In this document: positions 34,162 through 44,273 of the stretch, piece after piece | How the letters are laid out: each line of letters begins with the position of its first letter | How positions within the stretch are numbered: position 1 is the first letter of the stretch | Assembly: GCF_918378365.1 (NCBI RefSeq) | Contig: NZ_OU912926.1 | Location: 682,001 to 746,000 of the forward strand | DNA length: 64,000 nt | Origin: Candidatus Nitrotoga arctica | GTDB lineage: Bacteria; Pseudomonadota; Gammaproteobacteria; Burkholderiales; Gallionellaceae | Direction: 5' to 3' | Notes under the pieces: model-generated | The model's input: only the letters and a program-made list of their open reading frames with translations | What the model was told of the DNA's origin: nothing | The model's database searches: none | Program-made: the position numbers and the translations under genes

Positions 34162-35523
34162 TTAAGCGGGCTGTTCATTGACGACGAGTTTCATCCCCAT
34201 TTTTTCAGCGCGCTGGGCTAGTTGCCGCAACACTCTTTCGCGATAGCGTTCTTCGTAGTAGTCCTGCCCTTGGTCGGTATATTCTTCTCCCTTGGTAAGC
34301 ATGGTGTAAATCAGGCGTGCCAACTTGTGCGCGGCGGCGGTTACGGCTTTAGGTTTGTCCATGCGCCCGCACATCCTGCGGAAATATGCGCCCAGCGCCG
34401 ACTGGCTGCTGCGCAATGCTGCTGCGGCCAATCTCAAGGCTTGGGCCGCCCGGTTGGCTACGCGCTTGGTCTTGCCGCTCATCACTTTGCCTCCGGTAAT
34501 CTTGGTGCCGGGGCATAGCCCCAGCCAACTCGCGAAGTGCCCTGCCGTGGGGAAGCGCGACATGTCCGCCCCGGTCTCGGAGATCACCGCAAGCGCGGTG
34601 GTGACGTCGATGCCGTCGATGCGCGTAAGATCAACTCCGCACATCCTGAACAATTGCGTGCGCAGATCAAACTTCGGCGCGTTGCGGGCGCGACCACGCT
34701 TCTTTCCCTTCGCTGGTTCGCCGTCATGAACTTGCAGGCTTTGCAATTGCCCCTCGATCTCACGGTCGCACTCGGCTAGCTGTGTGCCGATGAAATCGAA
34801 CATATCCAGCGCTTGCTTGAGCGCAAACAGATGCTCTGCGCGCCAGTTGCCTTGCAGGCTTTTTGCGATTTCGTCAGCGGTAGCGCGAATGCGCACATTC
34901 TTCATTGCGGCCAGCACTTGACCGTCGCGCTCGCCAGCGACAATGGCGCGCAGAATCTTTTGCCCCGTCTCGCCGACCACGTCCGAGATGACGTTGGTGA
35001 GCTGGATGTTCATCTGCGTGAGCGCCTTTTGCATGCGCTGCACATGCGTGCCCTGGCTTCTCAAAAGCATCCCGCGCTGGCGCCATAGAGAGCGCAATAC
35101 GCACACGGCTTCGGTAGGACGAAATGCGCCGCGAAGCAAACCGTAGGTCATGAGTTGCTGCAACCATTGGCAGTCCAGCACGTCAGACTTGCGGCCCGAG
35201 ACATTTTTGACGTGGCGCGCATTGACCAGAAACACTTTGAAGCCGCGCGATTCCAGAAGCTCGAACAAAGGGATCCAGTACACGCCCGTGGATTCCATCG
35301 CGACCGTGTCCACCCCGCAAGCGTCGAGCCAGTCGGCCAAGGCGTTGAGGTCAACCGTAAAGCTCGAAAACTCCCGGACAGGCTCGTCGTCCCTGTCCGG
35401 CGGCACAGATACGTAATGGGACGAACTACCGATATCGACTCCAGCCGCATGGGGATGGGTGATCGTTAAAGGCTCTCTGGATTTGCCGGGTTTGATACTG
35501 ATTTTTTGCTTGCGTTGCACCAT
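34162..35523 (-). CDS. IS110-family transposase (DEDD/serine recombinase), intact
   Basis: 453 residues from ATG 35523 (MVQRKQKISIKPGKSREPLT), which has GGAGAT upstream; a longer frame to 35625 lacks such a site. RuvC-like DEDD residues are visible in AAGVDIGSSSHYV, AMESTGVYW and KSDVLDCQWLQQL. The C-terminal Tnp_20 domain with its serine motif reads FASWLGLCPGTKITGGKVMS. IS110 elements use a bridge RNA made from their non-coding end to choose target and donor; the long non-coding stretch here is upstream (35524-35823). No frameshift seen, so it may be active. Confidence 0.93.
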   Translation of the reverse strand: MVQRKQKISIKPGKSREPLTITHPHAAGVDIGSSSHYVSVPPDRDDEPVREFSSFTVDLNALADWLDACGVDTVAMESTGVYWIPLFELLESRGFKVFLVNARHVKNVSGRKSDVLDCQWLQQLMTYGLLRGAFRPTEAVCVLRSLWRQRGMLLRSQGTHVQRMQKALTQMNIQLTNVISDVVGETGQKILRAIVAGERDGQVLAAMKNVRIRATADEIAKSLQGNWRAEHLFALKQALDMFDFIGTQLAECDREIEGQLQSLQVHDGEPAKGKKRGRARNAPKFDLRTQLFRMCGVDLTRIDGIDVTTALAVISETGADMSRFPTAGHFASWLGLCPGTKITGGKVMSGKTKRVANRAAQALRLAAAALRSSQSALGAYFRRMCGRMDKPKAVTAAAHKLARLIYTMLTKGEEYTDQGQDYYEERYRERVLRQLAQRAEKMGMKLVVNEQPA

Positions 35524-35823
35524 GATTATCTCCATCATTCGTTTTGGAATGTGGTGCCACATCGGGTACGTCGTCAAGCTCACTCTCTTAAACGGGATAT
35601 CGGCCAAGCGTCCCAACAACGCCAAGCCAATTCACCAATGTCGATGACGTCACCCATGACCACGCTAACCCTCGGGCAATATGCACCATTGCTATTCCGG
35701 TCTTCCGTGGCACCTCATTCCACTTTGCCACATTCGGAGAGCGACGTGTTTCTTCGGCGCGATTTGCGGCACGGGGCCGATTACTACGCTAACCCTTCGG
35801 TTACCTCAAAGCGCGGTAGGTTG
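35524..35823 (-). ncRNA. Candidate bridge RNA region of the IS110 element
   Basis: Non-coding DNA just upstream of the IS110 transposase. In IS110-group elements the bridge RNA is transcribed from this side. I see no protein-coding signal. Internal pairing possibilities exist (for example around AAACGGGATATCGGCCAAGC), but I did not fold it and cannot give exact ends. Direction and extent are inferred from the family only. Confidence 0.3.
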
Positions 35824-35846
35824 GGTTGAATGAAATGAAGCCCAAC
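35824..35846. repeat. REP-like repeat, inverted partner of 33381-33403
   Basis: Reverse complement of the earlier copy, perfect over 23 bases. It is part of a longer GGTAGGTTGGGTTGAATG-type sequence typical of such elements. Confidence 0.7.
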
Positions 35847-35997
35847 ATCTTACCGCACACCAGATGAGAACAAAGGGTACAAATCTGGACATCCCGCTTT
35901 TTGTCTAACGCTACATTCGAATGACACGCTCTAAAAGCGGCGTGCCCCTCAATTTGAACGGTATGAGTTCAATGAAACAAAACGATCGGAGGTCAAA

Positions 35998-36186
35998 ATG
36001 AACGCAGCAAAGGAAAAGATACGGGAGCTACTTGAAAAGCTGCCCGAAGATTGTACGGTTGAAGACGTGCAGTATCATCTTTACGTTTTGGAAAAAATTC
36101 AGCGCGGTATATCTCGGGCGGAGTCCGAAGGCGTCATAACACAAGAAGAAGTTGAAAAGCGGCTGAGCAAATGGACTACCGAATAG
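35998..36186 (+). CDS. Putative antitoxin of a type II toxin-antitoxin pair
   Basis: 62 residues, MNAAKEKIRELLEKLPEDCT, helical and charged, with ERISR-like and EEVEKRLSKW segments. It precedes a ParE-type toxin and overlaps it by 16 bases, the usual coupling of antitoxin and toxin. CGGAGG precedes the ATG. Short antitoxins of this kind (with LPEDCTVEDVQYHLYVLEKI) are common next to ParE/RelE toxins. Confidence 0.8.
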   Translation: MNAAKEKIRELLEKLPEDCTVEDVQYHLYVLEKIQRGISRAESEGVITQEEVEKRLSKWTTE

Positions 36187-36485
36187 AGTGGTCACCTGAA
36201 GCGACCGAGGATATCGAAGCAATCGCAGAGTTCATTAGCCGAGACTCTGAATTTTACGCGCGAGCGGTGGTGTCCAAGATATTGTCGGTTTCCAGAACCC
36301 TCGCAGATTTCCCATATATTGGTCGCGCAGTGCCTGAGCTTGGCGACGAAAATATCCGGGAGCGGTTCGTGTACAGTTATCGACTTGTGTATTGCATCGA
36401 ACAAGAAAAGATTTTAGTGGTGGCTGTTGTTCACGGAAAGCGCCTATTGGAGTCCATATCCAATCGCTTTACGGATACAAACTAA
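36171..36485 (+). CDS. RelE/ParE superfamily toxin
   Basis: 104 residues. Family features: N-terminal YRIEWSPEATEDIEAIAEFI, a LADFPYIGRAVPEL loop, and the C-terminal strand region RLVYCIEQEKILVVAVVHGK with the final RLL. ParE members poison DNA gyrase and RelE members cut mRNA on the ribosome; the FPxxGRxVPE and VxHGKRxL pattern fits the ParE side. Starts inside the antitoxin gene. Confidence 0.88.
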   Translation: MDYRIEWSPEATEDIEAIAEFISRDSEFYARAVVSKILSVSRTLADFPYIGRAVPELGDENIRERFVYSYRLVYCIEQEKILVVAVVHGKRLLESISNRFTDTN

Positions 36486-36868
36486 GGGGGCATACCTGGC
36501 GGCGCGCCCCTTAGCCCAAATATGGGGGCCTACTCTTGCCAAGCTTTCCATCGATGATTTTGAGAGTAGGAAAAATTCCTTGAATTCTGCTCGGTACCAA
36601 TCTGATCCATACGACCAGCCGATGCTCATTCTTGAATTCATGGGCCGTGCCCATGCTCGCCACAATCGCCTTGGCCTTGATCAGTCCAATATCCGCTATC
36701 TCAGCAAATTTTCAGTCCGCTTTACACATCCCCTGAAACAAGGAAATACTGGAACTAGACGGGATCAGTCGCGACTTTATAGATGTCATAAAATTATAAA
36801 ACATTCGAGTTAGGCACAAGTCTCATTCTTGCTACAATTAGCGCTTGTAATAAATAACGGAATTAATT
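36486..36868. other. Gap before glmS
   Basis: 383 bases. An open frame on each strand exists but neither matches a family I recognise. The 3' end holds the glmS promoter. Confidence 0.4.
36810..36838 (+). promoter_or_regulatory. Candidate sigma70 promoter of glmS
   Basis: TTAGGC (36810-36815), 17-base spacer, TACAAT (36833-36838), about 30 bases before the glmS ATG at 36869. The -35 is weak and the -10 good. Confidence 0.45.
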
Positions 36869-38695
36869 ATGTGTGGAATAATCGGGGCAATAGCGCAGCG
36901 CAATGTCGTTCCTATTCTTTTACAAGGGCTGCAACGCCTGGAATATAGGGGTTATGACTCAGCTGGATTGGTGGTCGTCGAGAACAATGAGTTGCAACGC
37001 ATTCGCAGCACCGGACGCGTTGCGGAATTAACCACACGAAGCGCTGCTACCAGCGGTCATATCGGTATTGCCCATACGCGTTGGGCCACTCACGGCGTGC
37101 CCAGCGAACGTAACGCGCACCCGCACTTGAGCAGCAATCTCATTGCCGTAGTGCACAATGGCATTATCGAAAACTACGAAGAGCTACGCACGCGCCTGAC
37201 GGCGCAAGGCTCCGTATTTACATCCGACACTGACAGCGAAGTCATTGCACATCTTATTAATAGCTACTATGCGCGCGGCAATAGCTTGTTGGTTGCAACT
37301 CAGGCGGCGCTTGCGGAATTGGTGGGCGCTTATGCTATTGGGGTAGTGGCAGCGGACAATCCGAGCCAGCTAATTTGTGCGCGCAAGGGTAGCCCGCTAT
37401 TGTTGGGAGTGGGAATTGACGAGCATTTCATCGCATCGGATGTATCAGCGCTGTTGCCGGTGACAAAAAATGTGGTGTATCTGGAAGAGGGCGACGTGGC
37501 CGAAGTAAGTTTGCACGGTTACCGGATTTTCGATGCTAAGGGCCAAGCGGTGGAACGTCCGGTACACGTCAGTAAACTGTCTAACGCAAGCATGGAGCTG
37601 GGCGAATATCGTCACTACATGCAGAAGGAAATTCACGAGCAGCCGCAAGCGCTCGCGGACACGTTGGAAGGAGTATGTAACAGCCAGTCGCTGATACCCG
37701 GCATTTTCGGTGCCGAGGCCGCTGCTGCGTTCGAACAAGTTGAAAGCATCCTTATTCTCGCTTGCGGCACCAGCCACCATGCGGGGCTAGTGGCGCGCTA
37801 CTGGCTCGAAGAAATTGCCGGCATTCCATGTACCGTGGAAATCGCCAGCGAATATCGCTATCGCGTAAGCGTGCCCAATCCCAAGTCGCTAGTCGTTACT
37901 ATTTCTCAATCGGGTGAAACCGCCGATACTCTGGCTGCGCTCAACCATGCTAAGGCATTGGGTCACCCACATACTCTTTCCATCTGCAATGTACCGGAAA
38001 GCGCGCTGGTCAGGCTCTCCAAGCTACATTTCCTGACGCGTGCAGGGCCGGAAATTGGTGTCGCCTCAACCAAGGCATTTACTACACAATTAGCGGCTTT
38101 GTTCCTGCTTACTCTGGTTCTCGCCAAGCAGCGGGGAAGGTTGAGTGCAGAAAAAGAACAGCGCCACTTACATGCGCTACGCCATTTGCCCAGCGCGGTT
38201 CAGTTGGTATTGAAACTTGAACCTGATATTGCGCAGATGGCCGAGCGTTTTACCGACAAGCGCCATGCCCTGTTCCTAGGGCGTGGACTGCACTATCCTA
38301 TCGCACTGGAAGGTGCACTTAAGCTAAAGGAAATATCTTACATTCACGCTGAAGCTTACCCCGCTGGTGAATTAAAGCACGGGCCACTAGCCTTGGTGGA
38401 CAAGGACATGCCGGTTATTGCCGTTGCTACTAACGATGCATTGCTGGAAAAGCTCAAATCCAACCTGCAAGAAGTACGCGCACGAGGTGGAGAGCTGTAT
38501 GTATTCGCCGATGCGGGCACGCGGTTTCATTCGAGCGAGGGCGTACACTTAATGCAAATGCCCGAGCATGCCGGATATTTGAGCCCTATTCTGCACACCA
38601 TTGCGCTGCAACTGCTGGCATATTACGTGGCATTGCAAAAGGGAACTGATGTCGACAAGCCGCGCAATCTGGCCAAATCTGTCACTGTAGAGTGA
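36869..38695 (+). CDS. glmS: Glutamine-fructose-6-phosphate aminotransferase (isomerizing)
   Basis: 608 residues, the usual length. Makes glucosamine-6-phosphate, the first step to UDP-GlcNAc for peptidoglycan and LPS. The N-terminal glutaminase domain has catalytic Cys2 ([20 protein letters not shown]) with the family's [11 protein letters not shown] and HTRWATHG; two SIS sugar-isomerase domains follow ([25 protein letters not shown], and the final LAKSVTVE). No glmU lies next to it in this window. No ribozyme-like leader was recognised. Confidence 0.97.
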   Translation: MCGIIGAIAQRNVVPILLQGLQRLEYRGYDSAGLVVVENNELQRIRSTGRVAELTTRSAATSGHIGIAHTRWATHGVPSERNAHPHLSSNLIAVVHNGIIENYEELRTRLTAQGSVFTSDTDSEVIAHLINSYYARGNSLLVATQAALAELVGAYAIGVVAADNPSQLICARKGSPLLLGVGIDEHFIASDVSALLPVTKNVVYLEEGDVAEVSLHGYRIFDAKGQAVERPVHVSKLSNASMELGEYRHYMQKEIHEQPQALADTLEGVCNSQSLIPGIFGAEAAAAFEQVESILILACGTSHHAGLVARYWLEEIAGIPCTVEIASEYRYRVSVPNPKSLVVTISQSGETADTLAALNHAKALGHPHTLSICNVPESALVRLSKLHFLTRAGPEIGVASTKAFTTQLAALFLLTLVLAKQRGRLSAEKEQRHLHALRHLPSAVQLVLKLEPDIAQMAERFTDKRHALFLGRGLHYPIALEGALKLKEISYIHAEAYPAGELKHGPLALVDKDMPVIAVATNDALLEKLKSNLQEVRARGGELYVFADAGTRFHSSEGVHLMQMPEHAGYLSPILHTIALQLLAYYVALQKGTDVDKPRNLAKSVTVE

Positions 38696-38749
38696 TGAGT
38701 CAGCGAGTTATGCTTGTTTCGCATCCGCCCATTACGGGGTTTTTCCAGA

Positions 38750-39532
38750 ATGGCGGTTATCACTGTATTCAATCAGAAGGGCGGGGTGGGCAAAACCACC
38801 ACCTGCCTCAATCTTGCCGCTGCGCTGGCCATGGGGCAGCGGCATCCCATCGCTCTTGATCTTGACCCTCAAGGGCATTTAAGCTTGGCCTCTGGGCTGA
38901 AAGATGCCACTTTATCTGATGCTGGCATGGCTGCCTTTTTTAGGCTGAACACTCCGCTTGCCAAACTTCTGCGCGATACGCCAGCGGGTTGGCAGATCGT
39001 CTCCTCCTCGCTCGGGCTGTCCAAGATCGACGCGCTGTATGGCAGCGATCCCAAGGCTGCTACCCTATTGAAAAAAGGTCTGAGTGAAGATTTGGCACTC
39101 ACCGGTGCGCCGATTCTGATTGATTGTTGCCCCATGTTGGGAGTGCTCACGCTTAACGCTCTGCTCGCCTCGGATCGAGTGCTGATTCCGGTTTCGGCGG
39201 ACTTTCTCTCGCTGCAAGGTGTGCATCTTCTGGATTCCGCACTTAATGTATTAGAGGTCAAACTTAAACGTTTATTCGAGCGCCGCATTGTGGTGACCCG
39301 ATTCGATGCGCGGCGTAAGCTTTCGTATGAAATTTTCGACAAACTTCGGGACCGTTACGGTTCAGTGGTATGCAATACACGCATTAGCGAAAACGTTGCG
39401 CTTGCCACCAGCCCTATGCATGGTAAAGATGTCTTCGCTTACGCCCCACATAGTCCTGGCGCGGCGGATTACAAGGCGTTAACCGCAGAGTTGATAAATA
39501 GCGGATTTTTTGAAGAAAGAGTGGCAGTTTGA
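38750..39532 (+). CDS. ParA/MinD-like ATPase, standalone
   Basis: 260 residues from ATG 38750 (MAVITVFNQKGGVGKTTTCL). The deviant Walker A KGGVGKTT with signature lysine K10, followed by the ALDLDPQGHLSLASGL and APILIDCCPMLGVLTLNAL motifs, places it in the ParA family. No ParB gene or parS-like repeat is seen nearby, so it is an orphan; orphan ParAs position cargo such as carboxysomes, chemoreceptors or cellulose synthase, but nothing here identifies the cargo. A frame start at 38714 would add an unconserved tail. Confidence 0.85.
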   Translation: MAVITVFNQKGGVGKTTTCLNLAAALAMGQRHPIALDLDPQGHLSLASGLKDATLSDAGMAAFFRLNTPLAKLLRDTPAGWQIVSSSLGLSKIDALYGSDPKAATLLKKGLSEDLALTGAPILIDCCPMLGVLTLNALLASDRVLIPVSADFLSLQGVHLLDSALNVLEVKLKRLFERRIVVTRFDARRKLSYEIFDKLRDRYGSVVCNTRISENVALATSPMHGKDVFAYAPHSPGAADYKALTAELINSGFFEERVAV

Positions 39533-39567
39533 TTTCAACCTGGATGCCTTAAATATCCAAGCCATCC

Positions 39568-40599
39568 TCACCCCACCAGCTTCCATTTCATCATTTCATT
39601 TGCTCTCAATGGCACTAATTGATGCTCTCCAAACCCAATTGTTGCTGGCACTTGCCATTCCTGCTTACACAAGGTCACGCTTTGAGTGTTATGCGGCAAA
39701 CGATAAAAGTCAGCGCCGTAAAAACTGGCAAAACCTTCCAGTTTGTCTAGCGCCCCGACCTGCTCGAAAACTTCTGCATATAGTTCGAGGGCGGTGTGGG
39801 CGGTGTAAATGCCGGCGCAGCCGCAAGCGGACTCTTTAGTATGCTGTGCATGCGGGGCGCTGTCGGTACCGAGGAAGAACTTTTTGTTGCCACTGGTGGC
39901 CGCCGCAAGCAATGCTTCACGATGTGTTTCGCGCTTCAATACTGGCAGGCAGTAATAGTGCGGATGGATGCCGCCACTGAGCATGGCATTGCGGTTGTAT
40001 AGCAGGTGGTGCGCGGTGATAGTGGCAGCGATATTATCTGGCGCGCTTTGCACAAAATGTGCGGCGTCTATCGTGCTGATATGTTCGAACACCACGCGCA
40101 AATCGGGTAGGTCACGCAGTAGCGGTTGCAGCACGCGGGCTATGAATACTGCCTCGCGATCGAACACGTCTACCGCTGTATCGGTTACTTCGCCATGCAT
40201 AAGCAGCGGCATACCACAATGTTGCATTTCTTCCAGTGCGGGATAGGTTTTGCGGATGTCAGTGACGCCCGAATCGGAGTTGGTGGTGGCGCCCGCAGGA
40301 TAATATTTAACTGCATGCACTATGCCGCTTTGTTTTGCTGTACGAATCTCTTTCGCCGTAGTGTTGTCGGTTAGATATAGCGTCATTAACGGTTCGAAAT
40401 GCGAACCTGTAGGTAGCGCAGCGAGAATGCGCGCGCGGTAGGCCTGCGCCTGTTCGGTAGTTGTAACCGGTGGGCGGAGGTTGGGCATGATGATGGCGCG
40501 GGCGAATTGGCGTGCGGTGTCGGGCAGAACGGAGTGCATTAACGACCCATCGCGCAAATGCAGGTGCCAGTCGTCAGGGCGGGTTAGTTTCAGTTCCAT
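39568..40599 (-). CDS. pyrC: Dihydroorotase
   Basis: 343 residues. Cyclises carbamoyl aspartate to dihydroorotate in pyrimidine synthesis. Metal ligands H12 and H14 ([10 protein letters not shown]), the carboxylated lysine in [14 protein letters not shown], and later [14 protein letters not shown] and [13 protein letters not shown] segments match type II (PyrC) dihydroorotases. Convergent with the ParA gene (35 bases between stops). Confidence 0.96.
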   Translation of the reverse strand: MELKLTRPDDWHLHLRDGSLMHSVLPDTARQFARAIIMPNLRPPVTTTEQAQAYRARILAALPTGSHFEPLMTLYLTDNTTAKEIRTAKQSGIVHAVKYYPAGATTNSDSGVTDIRKTYPALEEMQHCGMPLLMHGEVTDTAVDVFDREAVFIARVLQPLLRDLPDLRVVFEHISTIDAAHFVQSAPDNIAATITAHHLLYNRNAMLSGGIHPHYYCLPVLKRETHREALLAAATSGNKKFFLGTDSAPHAQHTKESACGCAGIYTAHTALELYAEVFEQVGALDKLEGFASFYGADFYRLPHNTQSVTLCKQEWQVPATIGFGEHQLVPLRANEMMKWKLVG

Positions 40600-40641
40600 G
40601 GCAGATTTTTATCCGAATGTAAAAACGAGGTAAGTCCTGTA

Positions 40642-41508
40642 TTAAGCTGAGGATTTGAGTGATAGGGCGCGTTGGTACAGTTCGTTACGCCCTGCTCCAG
40701 TAATACGCACGGCGAGCTGTACTGCCTGCTTGAGCGGCAATTCGTGCAACAACTCCGCCAATACATGTTCAGCGTCTGCATTTAATCCTTCCTGTTGCGC
40801 TGCCATGCCGGAAATCAACAATACGAATTCGCCTCGTTGGCGGTTGGGATCACCATTCAGCCAAACCAGTGCCTCGGCGAGGGAGCATCGTTGAATGCTC
40901 TCGAAAAGCTTGGTGATTTCGCGCGCAAATACAATTTGCCGGTCACCACCGAAAACGCTTTGCAGGTCAGACACGCATTCCAGTATGCGATGCGGGGCTT
41001 CGTAAAATATCAGGGTATAGGGTAAGGCGATCAGTTCTTGTAACGCGCGGCAACGTGCAGCTGCTTTATTGGGCAGGAACCCATAAAACAGGAAGTGCGG
41101 TGCGGGTAGGCCGGCGGCGGATAGGGCCGCTAATGCGGCGTTTGCTCCAGGGATGGGGGTCACGCGGTAGCCAGCGGCACGTACTTCTGCCACCAATATT
41201 GCACCGGGGTCGCTTATCGCTGGCGTGCCTGCATCAGATACCAGGGCAACCGACAGACCGCGGGCCAGCAGCGCGATCACTTTTTCTGCCGCCGCCCGTT
41301 CGTTATGCTGGTGCAATGCCATTAACCTATTTGCCGCAATGGAATAATGCATCAGCAGATTCGAAGTATTGCGCGTGTCTTCAGCAGCAATGGTATCAGC
41401 AGATATCAGTACATCCAACGCCCGCAAACTGATATCTCGCAAATTCCCGATTGGGGTGGCAACCACATATAATGCGCACTCTAATTTTTGTTTTTGCCCG
41501 CTATGCAC
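40642..41508 (-). CDS. rsmI: 16S rRNA 2'-O-methyltransferase RsmI
   Basis: 288 residues. Methylates the 2'-OH of C1402 in 16S rRNA. Signatures: LYVVATPIGNLRDISLRAL, DTIAAEDTRNTSNLL, LVSDAGTPAISDPG and FYGFLPNK, then FYEAPHRILECV. Divergent from the yraN-type gene upstream, as is common (rsmI facing lpoA/yraN). Confidence 0.95.
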   Translation of the reverse strand: MHSGQKQKLECALYVVATPIGNLRDISLRALDVLISADTIAAEDTRNTSNLLMHYSIAANRLMALHQHNERAAAEKVIALLARGLSVALVSDAGTPAISDPGAILVAEVRAAGYRVTPIPGANAALAALSAAGLPAPHFLFYGFLPNKAAARCRALQELIALPYTLIFYEAPHRILECVSDLQSVFGGDRQIVFAREITKLFESIQRCSLAEALVWLNGDPNRQRGEFVLLISGMAAQQEGLNADAEHVLAELLHELPLKQAVQLAVRITGAGRNELYQRALSLKSSA

Positions 41509-41673
41509 TGCACTTCCTCTTATTGTTGCTTGTTAGCCGCCGTACTATACGTGAGCGTGGATGGCTGTGCCACTCCCAAAAAATGCATCAGGCCAAAAAA
41601 TGCATCAGGTTCGCCAGTCTCTTTTTGGATTTCTGACAAGGATGATTTGTTTGCAGGCCAACCCATCAATTAA
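41503..41673 (+). CDS. Possible small lipoprotein or lpoA remnant
   Basis: 56 residues from ATG 41503, MHCTSSYCCLLAAVLYVSVD then GCATPKK, a lipobox-like end of a short hydrophobic segment. In relatives the lipoprotein gene lpoA occupies this position between rsmI and yraN, so this may be what is left of it, but similarity beyond the signal is not seen. A short tandem repeat AAAAAATGCATCAGG occurs twice in it (near 41579 and 41596). Low confidence. Confidence 0.25.
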   Translation: MHCTSSYCCLLAAVLYVSVDGCATPKKCIRPKNASGSPVSFWISDKDDLFAGQPIN

Positions 41674-41680
41674 GCCTGAA

Positions 41681-42085
41681 ATGGAACGTTTTTATGCGCT
41701 CGTTGTCAACATTTGTCATCTGATGCAGAAATCAGTGTCGCTGAGTACACGTGGGGTTCAGGCCGAAAGGTTGGCGGAACAATTTTTGCAACGCCATGGC
41801 CTCAAGTTGTTGCAACGAAACTATAGCTGCCGTTATGGCGAAATTGATCTTATTCTGCAAGATGGCGATACAGTGGTATTTGCCGAGGTACGTTTGCGTA
41901 GCCGTGGCGATTTCGGCGGTGCTGCGGCCAGCATTAATGCGGCCAAGCAGGCTCGACTGATACACACTGCTCAGCATTACCTGGCCACATTGAGCCGTAC
42001 CCCGCCTTGCCGTTTTGATGCGGTGTTGTTTGATACGCTGGATAGCGCTCGACCGGAATGGATCAAGAATGCTTTTACCGCCTGA
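41681..42085 (+). CDS. YraN/UPF0102 family nuclease-like protein
   Basis: About 134 residues. The conserved core is present: GVQAERLAEQFLQRHGLKLL, then the restriction-endonuclease-like GEIDLILQDGDTVVFAEVRL and the FGGAAASINAAKQARL stretch. The family has the fold of Holliday-junction resolvases; its role is not established. The start is uncertain: ATG 41681 or ATG 41723 (MQKSVSLSTRG), the latter closer to typical length; neither has a clear ribosome binding site. Confidence 0.88.
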   Translation: MERFYALVVNICHLMQKSVSLSTRGVQAERLAEQFLQRHGLKLLQRNYSCRYGEIDLILQDGDTVVFAEVRLRSRGDFGGAAASINAAKQARLIHTAQHYLATLSRTPPCRFDAVLFDTLDSARPEWIKNAFTA

Positions 42086-42186
42086 TTTCGGGTAACATCC
42101 GCATTCATCGCAACGGATTTTGGGCGCTGTGGACTTTGATCAGCAGAAACCGTCCGCACTTCGACGACATATTAGTGAGAGGGAAC

Positions 42187-42756
42187 ATGCGTTATTTAAA
42201 TTACCTATTATTGGCTATCGTGCTAGGCGCGGTGCAAGGGTGTCTTCCGATAATTGCTGCGGGTGTCGGCGCGGGTGCGTTAATGTCGTCCGATCGCCGT
42301 ACTGCCGGCATTATTCTCGAAGACCAAAACATCGAGAACAAGGCACTCAATCAAATAAATGTCCAATATAAAGATACTGTGTATGTGAATGTCACCAGTT
42401 TCAATCGCCGTGTGCTCATTACTGGCCAGGTGCCTAACGAAACAGTTAAAGCTGATGTTGAAAAAATAGTTTCAAGCTTGACGAATGTAAAAACTGTAAA
42501 TAACGAACTACAGGTGTCCTCCCTTACTGATTTATCCTGGCGTAGTAATGACGGCTTTATTACTAGCAATATTAAGCTGCGCTTTCTCAATAACAGCCGA
42601 GGATTTCAGCCTGAACATGTAAAAGTAATTACCGAAAACAGCTCAGTATTCCTGATGGGCTTGGTCTATCACAAGGAAGCTGAAGCCGCTGCCGATATCG
42701 CGAGTAGCTCGCGTGGCGTGGAGCGCGTAGTTAAGGTGTTTGAATACCTCGATTAA
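42187..42756 (+). CDS. DolP/YraP-like BON-domain outer-membrane lipoprotein
   Basis: 189 residues from ATG 42187 (MRYLNYLLLAIVLGAVQGCL), giving a lipoprotein signal with VQGC lipobox. Two BON domains follow (about 45-115 with NVTSFNRRVLITGQVPNE, and 120-189 with VKVITENSSVFLMGLV and GVERVVKVFEYLD). In E. coli DolP keeps the outer membrane sealed and is linked to division. The usual order is yraN-diaA-dolP; diaA is missing here. Confidence 0.88.
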   Translation: MRYLNYLLLAIVLGAVQGCLPIIAAGVGAGALMSSDRRTAGIILEDQNIENKALNQINVQYKDTVYVNVTSFNRRVLITGQVPNETVKADVEKIVSSLTNVKTVNNELQVSSLTDLSWRSNDGFITSNIKLRFLNNSRGFQPEHVKVITENSSVFLMGLVYHKEAEAAADIASSSRGVERVVKVFEYLD

Positions 42757-42920
42757 GGGCCGGTTGCTTAGCTCGCTATGTTTATAAGTATCAAACAGAA
42801 AAAAATTTCTGAGCAAAAGCTTTGTGCAAGAATAGCTAAGGCGGCATGGAACACAATGTTCTATTGCTGCACCAGCTTTTTATTATTACGCTGCCGAACA
42901 AAATACGTGTGTCAATTTTA

Positions 42921-43322
42921 ATGACCATGCTCACTCCCACCGAAATTACCCTGCATCAACAATCGAAGCTGCTGGAAATAGCCTTCGATGACGGTTCACG
43001 CTACCGCTTGCCGTATGAGTTTCTGCGTGTGCATTCGCCTTCTGCCGCAGTTCGTGGGCACGGGCCGAGTCAGGAGGTGCTGCAGGTCGGCAAGCAAGAT
43101 GTGAACGTGATTGACGTGCAGCCCGTAGGTAGCTACGCCATCAAACTGACTTTCGATGATGGCCACAATACCGGCCTTTATTCTTGGGATTACTTGAATG
43201 AGCTCGGGAAATATCAGGATGCGTTGTGGCACGAATATTTAAGGAAATTGGCAGAAGCGGGAGAGAGCCGTGTTCCACATCATTCTGTAGATATACTCGA
43301 TAAATCCGAGGAAGTAAAATGA
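42921..43322 (+). CDS. DUF971 family protein
   Basis: About 133 residues from ATG 42921 (or 42927). The gamma-butyrobetaine-hydroxylase-like N-terminal domain is clear: [40 protein letters not shown] and [15 protein letters not shown]. Members bind a metal through this fold; role unknown, though it is often next to ubiE. It overlaps ubiE by 4 bases (ATGA), so both are co-translated. Confidence 0.88.
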   Translation: MTMLTPTEITLHQQSKLLEIAFDDGSRYRLPYEFLRVHSPSAAVRGHGPSQEVLQVGKQDVNVIDVQPVGSYAIKLTFDDGHNTGLYSWDYLNELGKYQDALWHEYLRKLAEAGESRVPHHSVDILDKSEEVK

Positions 43323-44053
43323 ACAAAACAACTCATTTCGGTTTCGCGACTATCCCGGAAATAGAAAAAACAGAGCGCGTAGCCAAGGTATTCACATCCG
43401 TCGCCACCAAATATGATGTGATGAACGACCTTATGTCAGTTGGCCTGCATCGGCTCTGGAAGCGCTTCGCCATCCAGGTCAGTGGCGTACGAGTGGGAGA
43501 GCGAGTGCTGGATGTGGCGGGTGGATCTGGAGACCTTTCCCGTCAGTTTGCCAAGCGTGTCGGTAACAGTGGCCAAGTTTTGCTCACTGACATTAACAAA
43601 GCGATGTTGCGCGTCGGCCGTGACCGCTTGATTGATGATGGCGTAAATACACCTGTTGTACAGTGTGATGCGGAAAACTTGCCCTTTCCGTCTAATTATT
43701 TTAATTGTGTCAGTATTGCTTTCGGCCTGCGCAATGTGACTCACAAGGATGCTGCGCTACGTGAAATGCAGCGTGTGCTTAAGCCCGGTGGCCGCTTGCT
43801 GGTGCTGGAGTTTTCCAAGGTGTGGAAGCCGTTGGAGCCGCTCTATGATGCTTACTCGTTCAAATTGCTGCCAAAGTTGGGCGAACTGATCGCCAAAGAT
43901 GCCGACAGTTATCGCTACCTGGCGGAATCTATCCGTATGCACCCTTCACAGGAGGAGCTTAAGCGCATGATGGAAGAAGCTGGGCTCTCTCGTGTTGAAT
44001 ATTTCAACCTTAATGCTGGAATTGTGGCCTTACACAGGGGTTATAAAATTTAA
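43319..44053 (+). CDS. ubiE: Ubiquinone/menaquinone methyltransferase
   Basis: 244 residues. SAM-dependent C-methylation of the quinone ring. SAM motif [15 protein letters not shown], family blocks [40 protein letters not shown] and [14 protein letters not shown] are present. It starts the ubiE-tim44-ubiJ-ubiB row, which together makes respiratory quinone; ubiquinone is the expected carrier for a betaproteobacterium. Confidence 0.97.
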   Translation: MNKTTHFGFATIPEIEKTERVAKVFTSVATKYDVMNDLMSVGLHRLWKRFAIQVSGVRVGERVLDVAGGSGDLSRQFAKRVGNSGQVLLTDINKAMLRVGRDRLIDDGVNTPVVQCDAENLPFPSNYFNCVSIAFGLRNVTHKDAALREMQRVLKPGGRLLVLEFSKVWKPLEPLYDAYSFKLLPKLGELIAKDADSYRYLAESIRMHPSQEELKRMMEEAGLSRVEYFNLNAGIVALHRGYKI

Positions 44054-44273
44054 TCAGGATGTTTCACAAACTTTTGCAGCGTACTCCACATACTTTATTC
44101 AACTTGCCCAAGGCAAGCTGAGAAAGTTGAAGTTCGGATTTAATATCAAAATATTTTTAAGGACAGTGCCAAGCTGGTTCGAAAAAGGAACCTTTACATT
44201 TTTCAGTACACTAAGGTTGTAGTGTTATACTTTATTCGCTTTTTTTGTTGTTAACTATTAAATGAGGTAGCCC

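Noticed and set aside
36427..36813. 128-codon frame between the toxin gene and glmS
   Set aside because: Starts inside the toxin gene in another frame; I could not tie it to any family, so the region is left as unassigned.
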